This document shows, piece after piece, positions 24,948 to 36,765 of a DNA stretch of 64,000 nt; position 1 is the first letter of the stretch, and each line of letters starts with the position of its first letter. The translations under genes were made by a program, and so were the position numbers. The DNA is from Brevundimonas vitisensis (GTDB lineage: Bacteria; Pseudomonadota; Alphaproteobacteria; Caulobacterales; Caulobacteraceae), in NCBI RefSeq assembly GCF_016656965.1, contig NZ_CP067977.1:1946501-2010500 (forward strand), read 5' to 3'. The notes under the pieces are model-generated. The model searched no databases. It saw only the letters and a program-made list of their open reading frames with translations, and was not told the origin of the DNA.

Positions 24948-25823
24948 TCAGCGACCGAAGACCTCAACCCCGATTTCACCCCCCGGCGTCAGCCAGGCAC
25001 GCTTCATGCCCTGGCTGTTGAACGGATGGGCGATGCGGCCCTCGCGGTCCAGGGCGATCAGGCCGCCGTCTCCGCCCAGGGCCCCGATGCGGTCGATGAC
25101 CCCACGGGCCGCGGCGTCCAGCGTCTGGCCGGCCTCGACCTGCCAGGCCAGGCGGGCGCAGGCGGCGGTGCGGATGAAATATTCGCCCTGGCCGGTGGCC
25201 GAGGCCGCGACCTGACCGTCGGCCCAGGTGCCTGCCGCAGGAAGCGGGGTGTCGCCCACGCGTCCCGGCATCTTTCCGAACACCCCGGCGGTCGATGTGC
25301 CCGCCGCCAGCCGTCCCTGGGTATCCAGCACGCAGCAGCCGACCGTGCCGTGGCTGAGAGTGCCTGGCGGATGGTTGTCCTCGCCCTGGCCGGCGCGTGT
25401 GAACCACTCGGCCTCGTCGCCGATGCGGTCCAGCCCTTGGTCGAGGGCGAACAGGGCCGCCCCTTCGCCCGCCAGCATGACGTGCGGCGTATGGTCCATC
25501 ACGGCGCGGGCCACGCGGATGGGGTTGGTGAAGCCTTGCAGGGCGGCGACCGACCCGGCCTTGCCGTTCGAGCCGTCCATCAGGCTGGCATCCAGTTCGA
25601 ACGCTCCGGCCAGATTGGGCGAGGCCCCGCGTCCGGCAACATAGAGGCCGGAATCTTCCAGCATCGTCACCGCCTCGACCACGACGTCCAGGGCGCTGGC
25701 GCCTGATTGCAGGCGGTCGCGCATCGCTTCGACGACGGCGCGCATGTGGGCGACCTCGCGGTCGTAGTTCTTCTCGCGCCGGGCCCCGGCTCCCCCGTGC
25801 AGAATGAGGGCGGGTCGGGTCAT
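24948..25823 (-). CDS. iaaA: Isoaspartyl peptidase / plant-type L-asparaginase
   Basis: Ntn-hydrolase of 291 residues, made as a precursor that self-cleaves before the catalytic Thr160 (SHGTVGCCVLD). It hydrolyses beta-aspartyl dipeptides and asparagine. Other signatures are LILHGGAGARREKNYDRE at the N-terminus, VAGRGASPNLAGAFELDASL, and GRVGDTPLPAAGTWADGQVA with GQGEYFIR. There is no signal peptide, so it is cytoplasmic. It is convergent with the DUF4287 gene, with four bases between the stops. Confidence 0.93.
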   Translation of the reverse strand: MTRPALILHGGAGARREKNYDREVAHMRAVVEAMRDRLQSGASALDVVVEAVTMLEDSGLYVAGRGASPNLAGAFELDASLMDGSNGKAGSVAALQGFTNPIRVARAVMDHTPHVMLAGEGAALFALDQGLDRIGDEAEWFTRAGQGEDNHPPGTLSHGTVGCCVLDTQGRLAAGTSTAGVFGKMPGRVGDTPLPAAGTWADGQVAASATGQGEYFIRTAACARLAWQVEAGQTLDAAARGVIDRIGALGGDGGLIALDREGRIAHPFNSQGMKRAWLTPGGEIGVEVFGR

Positions 25824-25908
25824 GGGGCATCTCCTGCAATGGCCTCTTTCCTTCGGGCCTGCCGCTGATTAGCGTTTGCGCGAACAAAAAACCAACGCCC
25901 TACACACC

Positions 25909-25939
25909 GGCCTCAAACAGCGCGAACGCGCGGTAGGCC
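25909..25939 (+). repeat. Palindromic repeat, copy D (31 bp)
   Basis: GGCCTCAAACAGCGCGAACG followed by CGCGGTAGGCC. It has the termini of copies A-C with one extra base, and a GCGCG-AA-CGCGC stem-loop. It ends 22 bases before the quinone reductase start. Confidence 0.72.
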
Positions 25940-25961
25940 CTCGAGCAAAGCGAGACCAAAG

Positions 25962-26963
25962 ATGCGCGCTGTCCTGTCCAAGACCCCCGGTGGCCCGGAA
26001 ACCCTGGTGGTCGAGGATGTGCTGGATCCCACGCCGATGAAGGGCGAGGTGGTGATCGAGGTGAAGGCCGTCGGCATCAACTTTCCCGACACTCTGATCA
26101 TCGAGGACAAATATCAGTTCAAGCCTGCCCGCCCCTTCTCTCCCGGTGCCGAGATCGCCGGGGTGGTCGAGGCCGTGGGCGAGGGCGTCAAGGGCGTGTT
26201 CAAGGGTGATCGGGTCATCGCCGTGCCCGGCTGGGGCGGACTGGTGGAGCGGATCGCCGTGCCCGCCGCCTCGGTGGTCAAGATGCCGGACGGGATGTCC
26301 TTCGAGGAGGGCGCGGCCCTCATCATGACCTATGGCACCAGCTATTACGCCCTGAAGGACCGGGCGAAGCTGCAGCCGGGCGAGACTCTGCTGGTGCTGG
26401 GCGCTGCCGGGGGCGTGGGGGCGGCCGCCGTCGAACTGGGCAAGGCCATGGGGGCCCATGTGGTCGCCGCGGCCTCGACCAATGACAAGGTTGAGTTCGC
26501 CCTGGAGATGGGGGCGGACAATGGCCTGATCTATCCGTCCGGGCCGATGGACAAGGCAGCCCAGAAGGCGCTGTCGGGCGAGCTGAAACTGGCCTCGGGC
26601 CGGGACGGGGCCGATGTCGTCTATGATGCGGTCGGCGGCGACTATGCTGAACCGGCCCTGCGCGCCATGGACTGGTGCGGGCGCTATCTGGTGGTGGGCT
26701 TCCCGGCGGGCATTCCGGCCCTGCCGCTGAACCTGACCCTGCTGAAGTCGGTGGCTGTGATCGGCGTCTTCTGGGGCGCGGCCGTCATGCGCGATCCGGC
26801 CGCCCATGCCGCCAACATGGCCGATCTGATGCGGCTGTGGTCCGAAAAGAAGATCCGTCCGCGCATCAGCCGCACCTTCCCGCTGGAGCGGGCCCATGAG
26901 GCGATCCAGGCCCTGGGCGACCGCACGGCCATGGGCAAGATCGTGGTGACGGTCGAAAGCTGA
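25962..26963 (+). CDS. NADPH:quinone oxidoreductase family protein
   Basis: A 333-residue zinc-free MDR enzyme. FPDTLIIEDKYQFKP and SPGAEIAGVVEAVGEGVKG mark the substrate domain, and LLVLGAAGGVGAAAVELGKA the NADPH-binding fold. It resembles QOR/quinone reductase and crotonyl-CoA-type members; the true electron acceptor is uncertain. The start at 25962 lies 22 bases after palindromic repeat copy D. Confidence 0.9.
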   Translation: MRAVLSKTPGGPETLVVEDVLDPTPMKGEVVIEVKAVGINFPDTLIIEDKYQFKPARPFSPGAEIAGVVEAVGEGVKGVFKGDRVIAVPGWGGLVERIAVPAASVVKMPDGMSFEEGAALIMTYGTSYYALKDRAKLQPGETLLVLGAAGGVGAAAVELGKAMGAHVVAAASTNDKVEFALEMGADNGLIYPSGPMDKAAQKALSGELKLASGRDGADVVYDAVGGDYAEPALRAMDWCGRYLVVGFPAGIPALPLNLTLLKSVAVIGVFWGAAVMRDPAAHAANMADLMRLWSEKKIRPRISRTFPLERAHEAIQALGDRTAMGKIVVTVES

Positions 26964-26967
26964 CGCC

Positions 26968-27363
26968 TCAGCGGCCCTTTAGCCGCGCCAGGGCCTCACG
27001 TGCCGCCTGGGTGTGCCGCTGGCGGATATTGGCCCCCAGGGTGGCGATGACGGCCGTGATCACGGCTGCATCGTCGGTGAAGCCGATCCCGGCCAGGACA
27101 TCGGGAATGGCATCGACGGGCAGGACGAAATAGGCGAGGGCTCCCAGCATGATGCCCTTGGCCGCTGCGGGGGTCTCGGGATCGCGTGCGGCGTAATAGA
27201 CGCTGACCAGACGGTCGGCGAAGGGGATGGACGCTGCGGTGCGCGTCACCTTGGGCCAGAAGCCGGTTCTGACCCGGGCCTCGTTCACCTGCAGCACCTG
27301 GGGAACCAGGGCCTGTGCGGGGTCGATGGCGTCCTGGGGCGTCGGTTTGGCATTCGCGGTCAT
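26968..27363 (-). CDS. DUF1232 (YkvA-like) membrane protein
   Basis: A 131-residue protein. The DUF1232 core is YYAARDPETPAAAKGIMLGA followed by LAYFVLPVDAIPDVLAGIGF and TDDAAVITAVIATLG: a hydrophobic hairpin with the conserved PxDxIPD motif. Function is unknown. The ATG at 27363 is chosen because upstream in-frame sequence overlaps the divergent SDR gene and is not protein-like. It is convergent with the quinone reductase gene, with four bases between stops. Confidence 0.85.
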   Translation of the reverse strand: MTANAKPTPQDAIDPAQALVPQVLQVNEARVRTGFWPKVTRTAASIPFADRLVSVYYAARDPETPAAAKGIMLGALAYFVLPVDAIPDVLAGIGFTDDAAVITAVIATLGANIRQRHTQAAREALARLKGR

Positions 27364-27418
27364 GGCGGCTAAAGCCCTGCGGTAAATCTTCGGTTCAAAA
27401 CATATAGGGACAGACGCC

Positions 27419-28201
27419 ATGAAACTCGACGGGTCGATCGCAGCGGTGGTGACGGGTGGGGCCTCGGGCCTGGGCGAGGGCACGGCGCGGGCGCTGGCAG
27501 CCCAAGGGGTCAAGGTGGCCCTGTTCGACATGAACGCCGAGCGTGGCGAGGCCATCGCGGCCGAGATCGGCGGGGTCTTCTGCGCCGTCGACGTGACATC
27601 GGACGAGGACGTGGCCGCCGGTTTTGCCAAGGCGCGCGCCGCCCATGGCCAGGAGCGCCTGACCGTCAACTGCGCCGGCATCGCCACGGGCCAGAAGACC
27701 GTCAGCCGCAAGCGCGAGGACGGCTCCCTGCGGGCCCACGACATGGCCAGCTTCGAGCGGACCGTGCGGATCAATCTGTTCGGCAGCTTCCGGGTGCTGA
27801 GTCAGTCGGCCCTGGGCATGGCCTCGGCCGAGCCGATGGCCGACGGCGAGCGTGGCCTGATCGTCAATACGGCGTCGGTGGCGGCCCAGGACGGCCAGAT
27901 CGGCCAGGCGGCCTATTCGGCGTCCAAGGGCGGTGTCTATGCCATGACCCTGCCGATCGCCCGCGATCTGTCGGCCGAGGGAATCCGGGTCAACACCATC
28001 CTGCCGGGCATCATGTGGACGCCGATGATGGCGGGCATGGACCAGAAGGTTCAGGACGCCCTGGCCGCCGCCATTCCCTTCCCCAAGCGTCTGGGCACCC
28101 CGGCCGACTATGCGGCCCTGGTCCTGCACCTGGCGCAGAATGTCTATATCAACGGCGAATGCATCCGCCTGGACGGCGCGATCCGTCTGGCCCCGCGTTG
28201 A
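27419..28201 (+). CDS. Short-chain dehydrogenase, 3-hydroxyacyl-CoA dehydrogenase type-2-like
   Basis: Rossmann-fold oxidoreductase of 260 residues. Cofactor motif [15 protein letters not shown]; catalytic Ser153, Tyr166 and Lys170 (YSASK); NCAGIA in strand 4. The long segment [20 protein letters not shown] and [20 protein letters not shown] resemble HSD10-type 3-hydroxyacyl-CoA dehydrogenases, suggesting a fatty or branched-chain acyl-CoA substrate. Asp38 in LFDMN after the second strand favours NAD+. Confidence 0.9.
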   Translation: MKLDGSIAAVVTGGASGLGEGTARALAAQGVKVALFDMNAERGEAIAAEIGGVFCAVDVTSDEDVAAGFAKARAAHGQERLTVNCAGIATGQKTVSRKREDGSLRAHDMASFERTVRINLFGSFRVLSQSALGMASAEPMADGERGLIVNTASVAAQDGQIGQAAYSASKGGVYAMTLPIARDLSAEGIRVNTILPGIMWTPMMAGMDQKVQDALAAAIPFPKRLGTPADYAALVLHLAQNVYINGECIRLDGAIRLAPR

Positions 28202-28317
28202 TCGGACGGGCCGATCGCGGCCCGAAAAAGGGGCTGTCGCCCGGCTCTCGGAGCCTCTCTGGTCGAGCCCCGCATGCATGTTGTTCCGATAGTTTCAGGA
28301 ATTGTGCATGGGGGGAC

Positions 28318-28346
28318 TTGCGAGGGGTCCGGCACCTCCGCTATAC
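28318..28346 (+). promoter_or_regulatory. Promoter of tRNA-Gly
   Basis: TTGCGA (28318-28323) and CTATAC (28341-28346) are 17 bases apart, 20 bases before the mature tRNA. GCTATAC fits the Caulobacter housekeeping -10 (GCTANAWC). Confidence 0.6.
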
Positions 28347-28365
28347 GCCCGCCTCCGACTGAAGT

Positions 28366-28440
28366 GCGGGCGTAGCTCAGTGGTAGAGCACAACCTTGCC
28401 AAGGTTGGGGTCGAGAGTTCGAATCTCTTCGCCCGCTCCA
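28366..28440 (+). tRNA. tRNA-Gly (anticodon GCC)
   Basis: A 75-base tRNA with encoded CCA. The acceptor stem GCGGGCG pairs with CGCCCGC, the anticodon stem CAACC/GGTTG encloses TTGCCAA (anticodon GCC), and the T-arm is GAGAGTTCGAATCTCTT. Confidence 0.98.
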
Positions 28441-28451
28441 GTCGTCTCGAG

Positions 28452-28485
28452 AAAGCCCGGTCCCCGCGACCGGGCTTTTCTTGTT
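28452..28485 (+). terminator. Rho-independent terminator after tRNA-Gly
   Basis: AAAGCCCGGT-CCCCGCG-ACCGGGCTTTT: a 10-bp stem followed by TTTTCTTGTTT. Confidence 0.92.
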
Positions 28486-28540
28486 TCTGGCCTGGCTGAG
28501 TGTCCCGGCCGCCGTAGCGACCGGGACGGGCAGAGGACCC

Positions 28541-30721
28541 CTATTCCTCAGCCGGGGCGTCCATCAGGCGGCGGCTCAGATAGGTGTATTCCAGCGCGAT
28601 GCGGCGGGCGGATTCGCGCAGGTTCGCGCTGGCCGCGTGGCCGCCGTCGGTGTTCTCATAGAACAGGACCGGATAGCCCAGTTCCATCAGCCGTGCCGCT
28701 GCCTTGCGGGCGTGGCCGGGGTGAACGCGATCGTCCTTGGTTGAGGTGTGGATGAAGACCTCGGGATAGGGCTGGCCCGCGCGCAGGTTCTGATAGGGCG
28801 AATAGGCCTGGATCCAGGCGCGCTGCTCGGGAATGTCCGGATCGCCGTATTCGGCCCGCCAGGAAGCTCCGGCCAGCAGCTTGTGGAAGCGCAGCATGTC
28901 GAACAGGGGCACGGCGATGATGGCGCCGTTGATCAGGTCCGGCCGCTGGGTCAGCATCGCCCCCATGAACAGCCCGCCCTGGCTGCCGCCCATGACGCCC
29001 AGACGCGGCTGGGAGGTAATGCCCCGCGCGATCAGGTCCTCGGCTACCGCCTGGAAGTCCTCATGGGCGCGCTGACGGTTCTGCTGCTGAGCCGCCTGGT
29101 GCCAGGCCGGGCCGAACTCGCCGCCGCCGCGCGTATTGGCCCGCACATAGACGCCGCCCCGTTCCAGCCACAGCTTGCCCACCGTGGCCGAATAGCCGGG
29201 CAGGTTTGAGATCTGGAAGCCGCCATAGCCGTACAGCAGCGTGGGGTTGGAGCCGTCCATCGGCATGTCGGCCCGGTGCACGACCGAATAGGGGATCATC
29301 GTGCCGTCCGCCGAGCGGGCCTCATACTGGTGCACCACCAGGCCCTCGGTCTCGAACTGCTCGGGCAAGGACTTCACGCTCGTCGCCTCACCCGTCGCCG
29401 CATTCGCCAGCCAAAGGCTGGAGGGGTTCAGATAGCCGGTGACATTGACGAAGACCCGGTCATCGGCGTCCGAGGCGGAGCCCAGGCTGACGGCAATATC
29501 CTGGGGCAGGTCCAGCCGGGTGCGGGTCCAGTCGCCCGCGTCCGTGGGTTGATAGACATAGACCCCGCCGCGCACGTTTTCATACAGGGCCACGATCAGG
29601 CGGTTGCGGGTGGCCGTGATGCCTTCCACCGACTCGCGCGGACCGGGACGCAGCACCAGGGTCGCGGTCGTGGCCGGATCGGCCAGCCAGGCCTGGAGCG
29701 GATAGGCGATCACGTCGCCCGGCTGGAAATCCTGGCCGGACGGTGCGGTCCAGGCCTGTTTGGTGGTGAACACCATCTGTCCGCTCACCAGGGCCTCGAT
29801 GTCCGTCCGCTCGGGCAGGGACAGGCGGGTCAGGCTGCCGTCGGGCTGGACCCAGTGGTACTCGTTGTCGTCGAAATTGATCGCGCGCTGGATCAGAGTG
29901 GCCTGGATGACGCCATCCGCATCGCGCAGGACACGGGCACCGACCAGGACGTCGGTCTCCTGACCGCGGAACAGCTCCACGGCCTGATCGATGGACTGGC
30001 CACGGTTGAGCCGCTTGACCACCATCGGATAGCCGGACGAGGTCATGGTGCCTTCGCCGAAATCGCGGGCGATCAGCAGGGTGTCGGCATCGATCCAGCT
30101 GGCCTCGCCCTTGGATTCCGGCAGGTTGAAGCCGCCCTCGACGAAGGTGCGGCTGACGCTGTCGAACTCACGCAGGGTGGTGGCGTCCTTGCCCCCGTCG
30201 GACAGGGACACCAGACACAGGCGTTCCTCGGGCGGCAGGCAGGTGACGCCCTTATAGACCCAGTTCTTGCCCTCGGCCGCCGAGACGGCGTCGATGTCCA
30301 GGATGGTTTCCCACTCGGGGGTCTGGGTCCGATAGCTGTCCAGGGTCGTGCGCCGCCAGATTCCGCGCACATGGGTGGCGTCCTGCCAGAAGTTGTCGAC
30401 CGTGCCGTCCCGGTTCAGGCCGGGCTGGGGGATGCGGTCGCGCGATTCCAGGATGGCCAGGGCCTGATCGTGCAGGGGCTGATAGCGGGGGTCGCCCTGA
30501 AGTATGCCCAGGGTGCGGGTGTTCTGGGCCTCGACCCAGGCCATGGCCCGCTCGCCTTCGATCTCCTCGAGCCACAGATAGGGGTCGGTCGCGTCCGAGG
30601 TGGCGAAGGCCCCGGGCTCGAGCGGGGGGTTGGGGGGCGTCTGGGCCATGGTCACGCTCGCAAGAGAGGTCGAAAGGGCGGTGGCGGCAAGTAGCAGGAC
30701 GAGCGAGCGGGAACGGGTCAT
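28541..30721 (-). CDS. Prolyl oligopeptidase-family (S9A) serine peptidase, exported
   Basis: A 726-residue paralogue of the peptidase at 20126-22327, but with a cleavable Sec signal (SRSLVLLLAATALSTSLASV then TMAQ) instead of a lipobox, so it is predicted to be soluble in the periplasm. Ser580 lies in GGSQGG. STKDDRVHPGHARKAAARLM carries the Asp, and DGGHAA the His. YGYGGFQISNLPGYSATVGK and ANTRGGGEFGPAWHQAAQQQ match its relative closely. The ATG at 30721 begins the signal peptide. Confidence 0.93.
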   Translation of the reverse strand: MTRSRSLVLLLAATALSTSLASVTMAQTPPNPPLEPGAFATSDATDPYLWLEEIEGERAMAWVEAQNTRTLGILQGDPRYQPLHDQALAILESRDRIPQPGLNRDGTVDNFWQDATHVRGIWRRTTLDSYRTQTPEWETILDIDAVSAAEGKNWVYKGVTCLPPEERLCLVSLSDGGKDATTLREFDSVSRTFVEGGFNLPESKGEASWIDADTLLIARDFGEGTMTSSGYPMVVKRLNRGQSIDQAVELFRGQETDVLVGARVLRDADGVIQATLIQRAINFDDNEYHWVQPDGSLTRLSLPERTDIEALVSGQMVFTTKQAWTAPSGQDFQPGDVIAYPLQAWLADPATTATLVLRPGPRESVEGITATRNRLIVALYENVRGGVYVYQPTDAGDWTRTRLDLPQDIAVSLGSASDADDRVFVNVTGYLNPSSLWLANAATGEATSVKSLPEQFETEGLVVHQYEARSADGTMIPYSVVHRADMPMDGSNPTLLYGYGGFQISNLPGYSATVGKLWLERGGVYVRANTRGGGEFGPAWHQAAQQQNRQRAHEDFQAVAEDLIARGITSQPRLGVMGGSQGGLFMGAMLTQRPDLINGAIIAVPLFDMLRFHKLLAGASWRAEYGDPDIPEQRAWIQAYSPYQNLRAGQPYPEVFIHTSTKDDRVHPGHARKAAARLMELGYPVLFYENTDGGHAASANLRESARRIALEYTYLSRRLMDAPAEE

Positions 30722-30787
30722 GGACGAAGGCCTCGATACAAGGGGAGGGCGCACCTTAAGCGCCTGCCACGTCCCGGCAAGCCCGGC

Positions 30788-31591
30788 TCAGTGGCCGCCG
30801 TCGTCGGGGATGCACAGCAGATTGCCGCAGGCCTTGCAGTGAACCGCGTCCGGGTCGTGGACCTGCAGCCCGCAGCGGTCGCAGGGAAATCGGACCTTGT
30901 GCGGGCGCAAAAGGGTCTGGCCCACCCGCACGAACAGGGTCACCCCCGTCAGCATGATGACGATCGATACGACCCGGCCCCAGGTGCCGGGCAGGAGGAT
31001 GTCGCCATAGCCGGTGGTGGTCAGGCTGGTGACCGTGAAATACAGGGCATCCACATAGCCGCTGAGCCCCTCGGTCTGTCCCAGGAAGCTGGTGTAAACG
31101 AAGCCGGTCGCCACGAAGATGAAGGTGACCAGGGCGACCAGGGCCTTGGTCACGTCCTCGACCCGCGTATCGTCATAGCGATGCCCGATCGTGCGCCAGA
31201 AAAAGTCCGAGTTGATCAGGGTCCACAGCCGCAGCACGCGCAGGAAGCCCAGGCTGAACAGCCAGGCCGGGAACAGCAGGGTGGCCAGGATGAACAGGTC
31301 CATCCAGACGATAGGCTTCTTCAGCCAGTCCCTGATGTTGGAATAGCACCAGGCCCGTGCCGCAAGGTCGGCCGCCAGCAGGGCCGCAATCATATAGTCG
31401 ACGATATAGAAGACGATCCCGCCTTCCTTGAGGATCGGCCCGGCGATGAAGAAGGCGATGATGGCCAGGTCGATCACCAGAACCGCAACCCGGAACCGCA
31501 CCGCAGTGTGGGAGGTGCCGTGATAGAGGGCCCTCAGCCGGGCCCGCAGGCGAAATCCCTCGGATTTTTCAGTCGATGACGACAAGCTCAT
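30788..31591 (-). CDS. Voltage-gated-type potassium channel with C-terminal zinc ribbon
   Basis: A 267-residue six-helix channel subunit. Helices are near residues 33-53, 59-80, 93-113 and 112-126 (S4-like, FLRVLRLW), then 148-170 and 206-228. The selectivity filter TTTGYGD is at 191-197, so K+ selectivity is expected. After the last helix come Cys237, Cys240, Cys252 and Cys255 (CDRC and CKAC), a compact zinc ribbon in place of the usual RCK or cyclic-nucleotide domain. It is divergent from dapF with a 59-base gap. Confidence 0.9.
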   Translation of the reverse strand: MSLSSSTEKSEGFRLRARLRALYHGTSHTAVRFRVAVLVIDLAIIAFFIAGPILKEGGIVFYIVDYMIAALLAADLAARAWCYSNIRDWLKKPIVWMDLFILATLLFPAWLFSLGFLRVLRLWTLINSDFFWRTIGHRYDDTRVEDVTKALVALVTFIFVATGFVYTSFLGQTEGLSGYVDALYFTVTSLTTTGYGDILLPGTWGRVVSIVIMLTGVTLFVRVGQTLLRPHKVRFPCDRCGLQVHDPDAVHCKACGNLLCIPDDGGH

Positions 31592-31650
31592 GCCTCATCG
31601 ATAGCCTGCGTCGCTCGCGCACGAAACCATCCCGGCCTATATGCGGTCCT

Positions 31651-32484
31651 ATGACCCGACCCTTCGTCAAGATGAATGGGGCCGGCAACGACTTCGTCGT
31701 CGTCGACGCCCTGACCGAGCCGTTCGCCCCCACGGCCGAGCAGGCCCGCGCCATCGCGGATCGGGCGACGGGGCAGGGCTGTGACCAGCTGATCGCCATC
31801 GCGCCCTCGGACCGGGCCGATGCCTTCATGCGGGTGTGGAACGCCGACGGGGGCGTGGTCGAGACCTGTGGCAACGCCCTGCGCTGCGTCGGCTGGATGC
31901 TGATGGAATCGACCGGCAAGGACCAGGTCACCATCGACACCCTGGGTGGGCCGACGACGGCGCGAAAGGTGTCTTCCCATGAGGTACAAGTCGATATGGG
32001 TCGGCCGCGGCTGGACTGGGCCGAGATCCCTCTGGCCGAGGACATGGACACGCGGGGGATCGAGCTTCAGGTCGGGCCGATCGACGATCCGGTCCTGCAT
32101 ACGCCGGGCGCCGTTTCCATGGGAAATCCACACGTCGTCTTCTTCATGGACCATGTGCCCGACGACGGTTTCGTGCGGGGCACCGGCTCGCTGATCGAGC
32201 ATCACCCCCTGTTTCCGCAAGGGGTCAATGTCGGCTTTGCCCATATCCTGGCCCCTGACCGCATCCGACTGCGGGTGTGGGAGCGGGGCGCCGGGCTGAC
32301 CCGGGCCTGTGGCACGGGGGCCTGTGCTGCCCTGGTCGCGGCGGCGCGGCGCGGCCTGTCGGCGCGGCGGGCCACGGTGGTGGTCGACGGCGGCGAACTG
32401 GTGATCGAATGGGATGAGGCGACCGACCATGTGCTGATGACCGGCCCGGTCGAGGTCGAGCGGACGGGACGGCTTTCGGCCTGA
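31651..32484 (+). CDS. dapF: Diaminopimelate epimerase
   Basis: Converts LL- to meso-diaminopimelate for lysine and peptidoglycan synthesis. A 277-residue protein with the two catalytic cysteines: Cys73 (ETCGNALRC) and Cys220 (RACGTGACAALV). The N-terminal FVKMNGAGNDFVVVDA and AVSMGNPHVVFF are family signatures. The ATG at 31651 is the family start; upstream in-frame codons are not conserved. Confidence 0.97.
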   Translation: MTRPFVKMNGAGNDFVVVDALTEPFAPTAEQARAIADRATGQGCDQLIAIAPSDRADAFMRVWNADGGVVETCGNALRCVGWMLMESTGKDQVTIDTLGGPTTARKVSSHEVQVDMGRPRLDWAEIPLAEDMDTRGIELQVGPIDDPVLHTPGAVSMGNPHVVFFMDHVPDDGFVRGTGSLIEHHPLFPQGVNVGFAHILAPDRIRLRVWERGAGLTRACGTGACAALVAAARRGLSARRATVVVDGGELVIEWDEATDHVLMTGPVEVERTGRLSA

Positions 32485-32571
32485 TCCACACCGCCCGACG
32501 CGCGACTGCGGTTGTTCCTTAAGGGATGCCCCTCTAGGGTTCCGGCCTCCCTGACGAGCCGACGCGAACCC

Positions 32572-34968
<2,397 letters not shown>

Positions 34969-34985
34969 CCGGTCGGCGGTCCCTA

Positions 34986-36731
34986 TCAGGAGGGCTGGGC
35001 CTCGGTCGCATCGACGGCGGTCTGATCGGTCTGGCGCGCCTGGATCGCGGTCTGTTTCGCGGCCACGACGAAGGCCAGGGCGATGGCAAACACGCCGATG
35101 ATCGTCGAATACAGGAAGAAGACGACATAGCCCGCCCCCAAGGCTGCCGGGGTGACGCCGCTGGTCGCCGCTCCCTGGACCAGGGACCCCGCCGGCAGAT
35201 TGACGAACAGACCCTTCAGCGGCGCGAACAGGCCCCCGGCCTCCGCCGCCCGGGCCGATCCCTCGACGATGCGGCCGGACTGGGAGGCGATCAGCTTGCC
35301 GGGCAGGGCATACAGGGAGCTGAACAGGGCATATTGGGTCGCCGTGAACCCCAGGGACGTCAGGCTGGACATATAGGCGATCAGGGCCGTGCCCGCGTAT
35401 CCGGTGGCGATGTTGTCCACGCCGATGGCGATGGTCAGGGCCCCCAGGTCCGGACCCTGTGTCGCCAGCCAGGCGAACACGAGGTTGGACACCGGGCTCA
35501 TGAAGGCACCGATCACCATGGTGCGGATCAGGCCCAGACGCGCCACCGACCAGCCGCCGATGAAGACGCCGAGCGTGGTCATGACCACCCCGAAAACCTT
35601 TCGAACCTCGGCCAGTTCGGTCTTGGTGAACCCCAGGTCCAGATAGAAGGGGTTCATGATGTTGAGCACGAAATCGGCCAGCCGATAGACGCAGATCAGG
35701 GCCAGGATCAGGGTCGCGACACCGGCAAACCGGACATAGAAATCCTTCAGCGGCGCGCCGAACGACCCGGCCAGATAGGCCCCCGGCCGCGTGGGCACGC
35801 GCGGAATGGGCCAGCAGGCGACGACCATCAGTCCCAGACCCAGAAAGACGGAGCCGACCTGAAGGAAGACGCCGCCCGGCTTGGCGTCCCAGGCCGTCTG
35901 AAGTCCATCCAGGCTGGCCCCGGAAACCCCAACCAGCGCCAGGACGCCACGCGTCAGGTCCAGCTGGCCGGTCAGGCCCGACCCGGCGATCATAGCGGCG
36001 ACCACCAGCACGGCCAGCCGGATGATCCACTCCACCAGCTCGACCTTGGGACGCGAGGGGATGTCGCCGACCGGAATCGCCCGGATCGTGTGCGTGGTCT
36101 CTCGTGGTGCAAAAAGGGTTGCGCCGATCCCGATCAGCATCAGGGCGGCCATCACCGCATAGGACAGGTTCCAGTTGTAGAGATCGGCCAGGACCAGCGG
36201 CACAGCCCCGGCCACGATGACGGCGACGCGATAGCCGAGCTGATAGGAGGCAGCCATGGCCCCGTGACGACTGTCGTCCGACACCTCGATCCGCCAAGCA
36301 TCGATGACGATGTCCTGCGTCGCGCCCGCAAAGCCCACCATCACCGCGAACAGGGCCATGGTCGTCAGGGCATTGGACGGGTTCAGGCCCGAGATCAGCC
36401 AGAGCCCCAGCATGATGATGCCCTGGGTGACCAGCATCCAGGACCGGCGGTGACCCAGGAACCGCGAAATGACCGGCACCTGAGTCCGGTCGATCAGGGG
36501 GGCCCAGACGAATTTCAGCGAATAAGTGACGGTGGCCAGGGCAAAGAAGCCGATCACCTCCAGCGTGGTGCCGCTCTCCCGGAGCCAGGCCGACAGGGTG
36601 TCGAAGATCAGCAGGTTCGGCAGGCCGGCCGAGAAGCCGAGCAGCAGCATGACGAAGACCCGCCGCTCGCCATAGACCGCCAGGCCACCCAGGCCGCGTG
36701 CCGGTTTGGCGGGGGTCGTCGTATCGGTCAT
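34986..36731 (-). CDS. ampG: AmpG-family MFS permease (muropeptide transporter)
   Basis: A 581-residue inner-membrane transporter with at least twelve predicted membrane segments. Signatures of AmpG are LLGFSAGLPNLLIFDTLSAW, KFVWAPLIDRTQVP, LGHRRSWMLVTQ and GATQDIVIDAWRIEV. It would import anhydro-muropeptides released during wall turnover, feeding peptidoglycan recycling. The family has wider members, so the substrate is by analogy. It is convergent with maeB; the hybrid kinase lies upstream on the same strand. Confidence 0.88.
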   Translation of the reverse strand: MTDTTTPAKPARGLGGLAVYGERRVFVMLLLGFSAGLPNLLIFDTLSAWLRESGTTLEVIGFFALATVTYSLKFVWAPLIDRTQVPVISRFLGHRRSWMLVTQGIIMLGLWLISGLNPSNALTTMALFAVMVGFAGATQDIVIDAWRIEVSDDSRHGAMAASYQLGYRVAVIVAGAVPLVLADLYNWNLSYAVMAALMLIGIGATLFAPRETTHTIRAIPVGDIPSRPKVELVEWIIRLAVLVVAAMIAGSGLTGQLDLTRGVLALVGVSGASLDGLQTAWDAKPGGVFLQVGSVFLGLGLMVVACWPIPRVPTRPGAYLAGSFGAPLKDFYVRFAGVATLILALICVYRLADFVLNIMNPFYLDLGFTKTELAEVRKVFGVVMTTLGVFIGGWSVARLGLIRTMVIGAFMSPVSNLVFAWLATQGPDLGALTIAIGVDNIATGYAGTALIAYMSSLTSLGFTATQYALFSSLYALPGKLIASQSGRIVEGSARAAEAGGLFAPLKGLFVNLPAGSLVQGAATSGVTPAALGAGYVVFFLYSTIIGVFAIALAFVVAAKQTAIQARQTDQTAVDATEAQPS

Positions 36732-36765
36732 GGATGCGTCTCCGGGCGCCCGTCCGGCGCCGCCT

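Noticed and set aside
28205..28245. GGGCCGATCGCGGCCC hairpin after the SDR gene as a terminator
   Set aside because: It is followed by an A-run rather than a T-run on the plus strand, so it does not fit Rho-independent termination of the SDR gene.
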